From Microcystis wesenbergii NRERC-220 (GTDB taxonomy: Bacteria > Cyanobacteriota > Cyanobacteriia > Cyanobacteriales > Microcystaceae): DNA of 64,000 bases. Position 1 is the first letter of the stretch. Each line of letters begins with the position of its first letter. The position numbers and the translations under genes were made by a program. The notes under the pieces are model-generated. The model was not told the origin of the DNA, did not search any database, and saw nothing but the letters and a program-made list of their open reading frames with translations. The stretch lies in assembly GCF_032027425.1 (NCBI RefSeq), contig NZ_JAVSJA010000001.1, forward strand, positions 3,856,001-3,920,000. The letters run 5' to 3'. This document shows, one piece after another, positions 63,505-64,000 of the stretch.

Positions 63505-64000
63505 TCAGCTGCCCTTGGCTTTCTTAATTAACAACAGACTGCCCCCAAGTATGGCGAAAGCAACAACCGCATTGGGTTCAGGAACTTTGGTGGCAAAGGA
63601 AGCATTGTCAATACTAAAACTATCGACAGCTGTTGTATTATTGGCAAAGATAACAGAACTAAATTCTGCTGTCCCGATAATACCGAGAAACCCATTCTCT
63701 CCACCAATTGTAGGATTGATAGAAATAGTTTGGTCTCCTGTGCCATCGAAATTGCCAGTAAGAGTTAACTCATCAATGCGGGAAAAGTCAGCACCAAAAG
63801 CCAACACGGTAGCAGGAAACTGCCAGGTTATGGTATCAGAAGCACCCGTAAGTGTACCGGAAGCATTATCGTAAACACCAGAATTGACGATGCTGACACT
63901 GTTGTTATTAAACGGAGGATTAGGCAGTGTGGGAGGAGCGGAATTAGTGGAAACAATCCCTGAATCTAGGGTAATTGACTGTGCCGAAGAAATGGGATTG
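63505..64000 (-). CDS. PEP-CTERM protein (partial)
   Basis: The minus-strand frame is open from the stop at 63505 to the end of the window, so the N-terminus with its expected signal peptide is missing. The visible 164 residues are Thr/Ser/Asn/Gly-rich and end VPEPNAVVAFAILGGSLLLI followed by KKAKGS. This is the tripartite PEP-CTERM signal: a Pro-Glu-Pro motif, one membrane helix and a basic tail. It directs export and processing by an exosortase. The body is a beta-rich surface or matrix protein of unknown role. Confidence 0.85.
   Translation of the reverse strand, partial: NPISSAQSITLDSGIVSTNSAPPTLPNPPFNNNSVSIVNSGVYDNASGTLTGASDTITWQFPATVLAFGADFSRIDELTLTGNFDGTGDQTISINPTIGGENGFLGIIGTAEFSSVIFANNTTAVDSFSIDNASFATKVPEPNAVVAFAILGGSLLLIKKAKGS

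Overview
This window is chromosomal DNA from a unicellular cyanobacterium, most likely Microcystis or a close relative. The evidence is chlB (dark protochlorophyllide reductase), a PucC-type carrier, a CruP-like flavoprotein, NarB behind an NtcA-type site, frequent GCGATCGC (HIP1) octamers, and intergenic regions crowded with heptameric repeats, MITE-like palindromes and insertion sequences. The genus is an inference from style. No rRNA or tRNA gene was recognised.

Layout. 1-7.2 kb: the end of a DinG-type helicase gene, cruP-like, a small membrane protein, leuA and the primary sigma factor sigA. 7.2-10.2 kb: NACHT locus A, a small tagged protein convergent with a NACHT NTPase. 10.5-17.3 kb: a nuclease-family remnant, a PucC-like carrier, a pentapeptide protein, a response regulator/histidine kinase and a P-type cation ATPase. 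17.6-21.5 kb: NACHT locus B, a NACHT-HEAT protein followed by two closely spaced HEAT ORFs and a second small tagged protein. 21.7-22.8 kb: a PIN-type toxin-antitoxin pair plus a deleted second copy. 23-32 kb: pseudouridine synthase, RodZ-like protein, ADP-ribosylglycohydrolase-like protein, aldo/keto reductase and an RND efflux pair interrupted by a four-helix-bundle gene.

32.3-40.2 kb is the most plastic part. It holds an FGE/SUMF1 protein whose C-terminus looks like a diversity-generating-retroelement (DGR) variable region. It also holds an IS4-type element inserted into another IS4-type element with a visible 9-bp target duplication, and a cytosine-5 methyltransferase beside a broken, probably HpaII-like restriction gene. 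From 40.5 kb to the end the content is mostly housekeeping: trmL, a prepilin, a pterin dehydratase-like protein, ParA, chlB, MidA-like, lipA, MscS, grxD, dnaX, narB, a CocE/NonD hydrolase, an SRPBCC protein, an acetolactate-synthase-like enzyme, a DUF4912 protein, a two-domain histidine phosphatase and a partial PEP-CTERM protein.

The strongest candidate for an undescribed system is the pair of NACHT loci. In each, a short Gly/Asn/Gln-rich tag at the C-terminus of the NACHT protein is matched by a locus-specific version at the N-terminus of a nearby small helical protein. This suggests paired sensor/partner recognition in a conflict (defence) system. The second candidate is the DGR target gene, whose reverse transcriptase and template must lie outside the window if it is still active.
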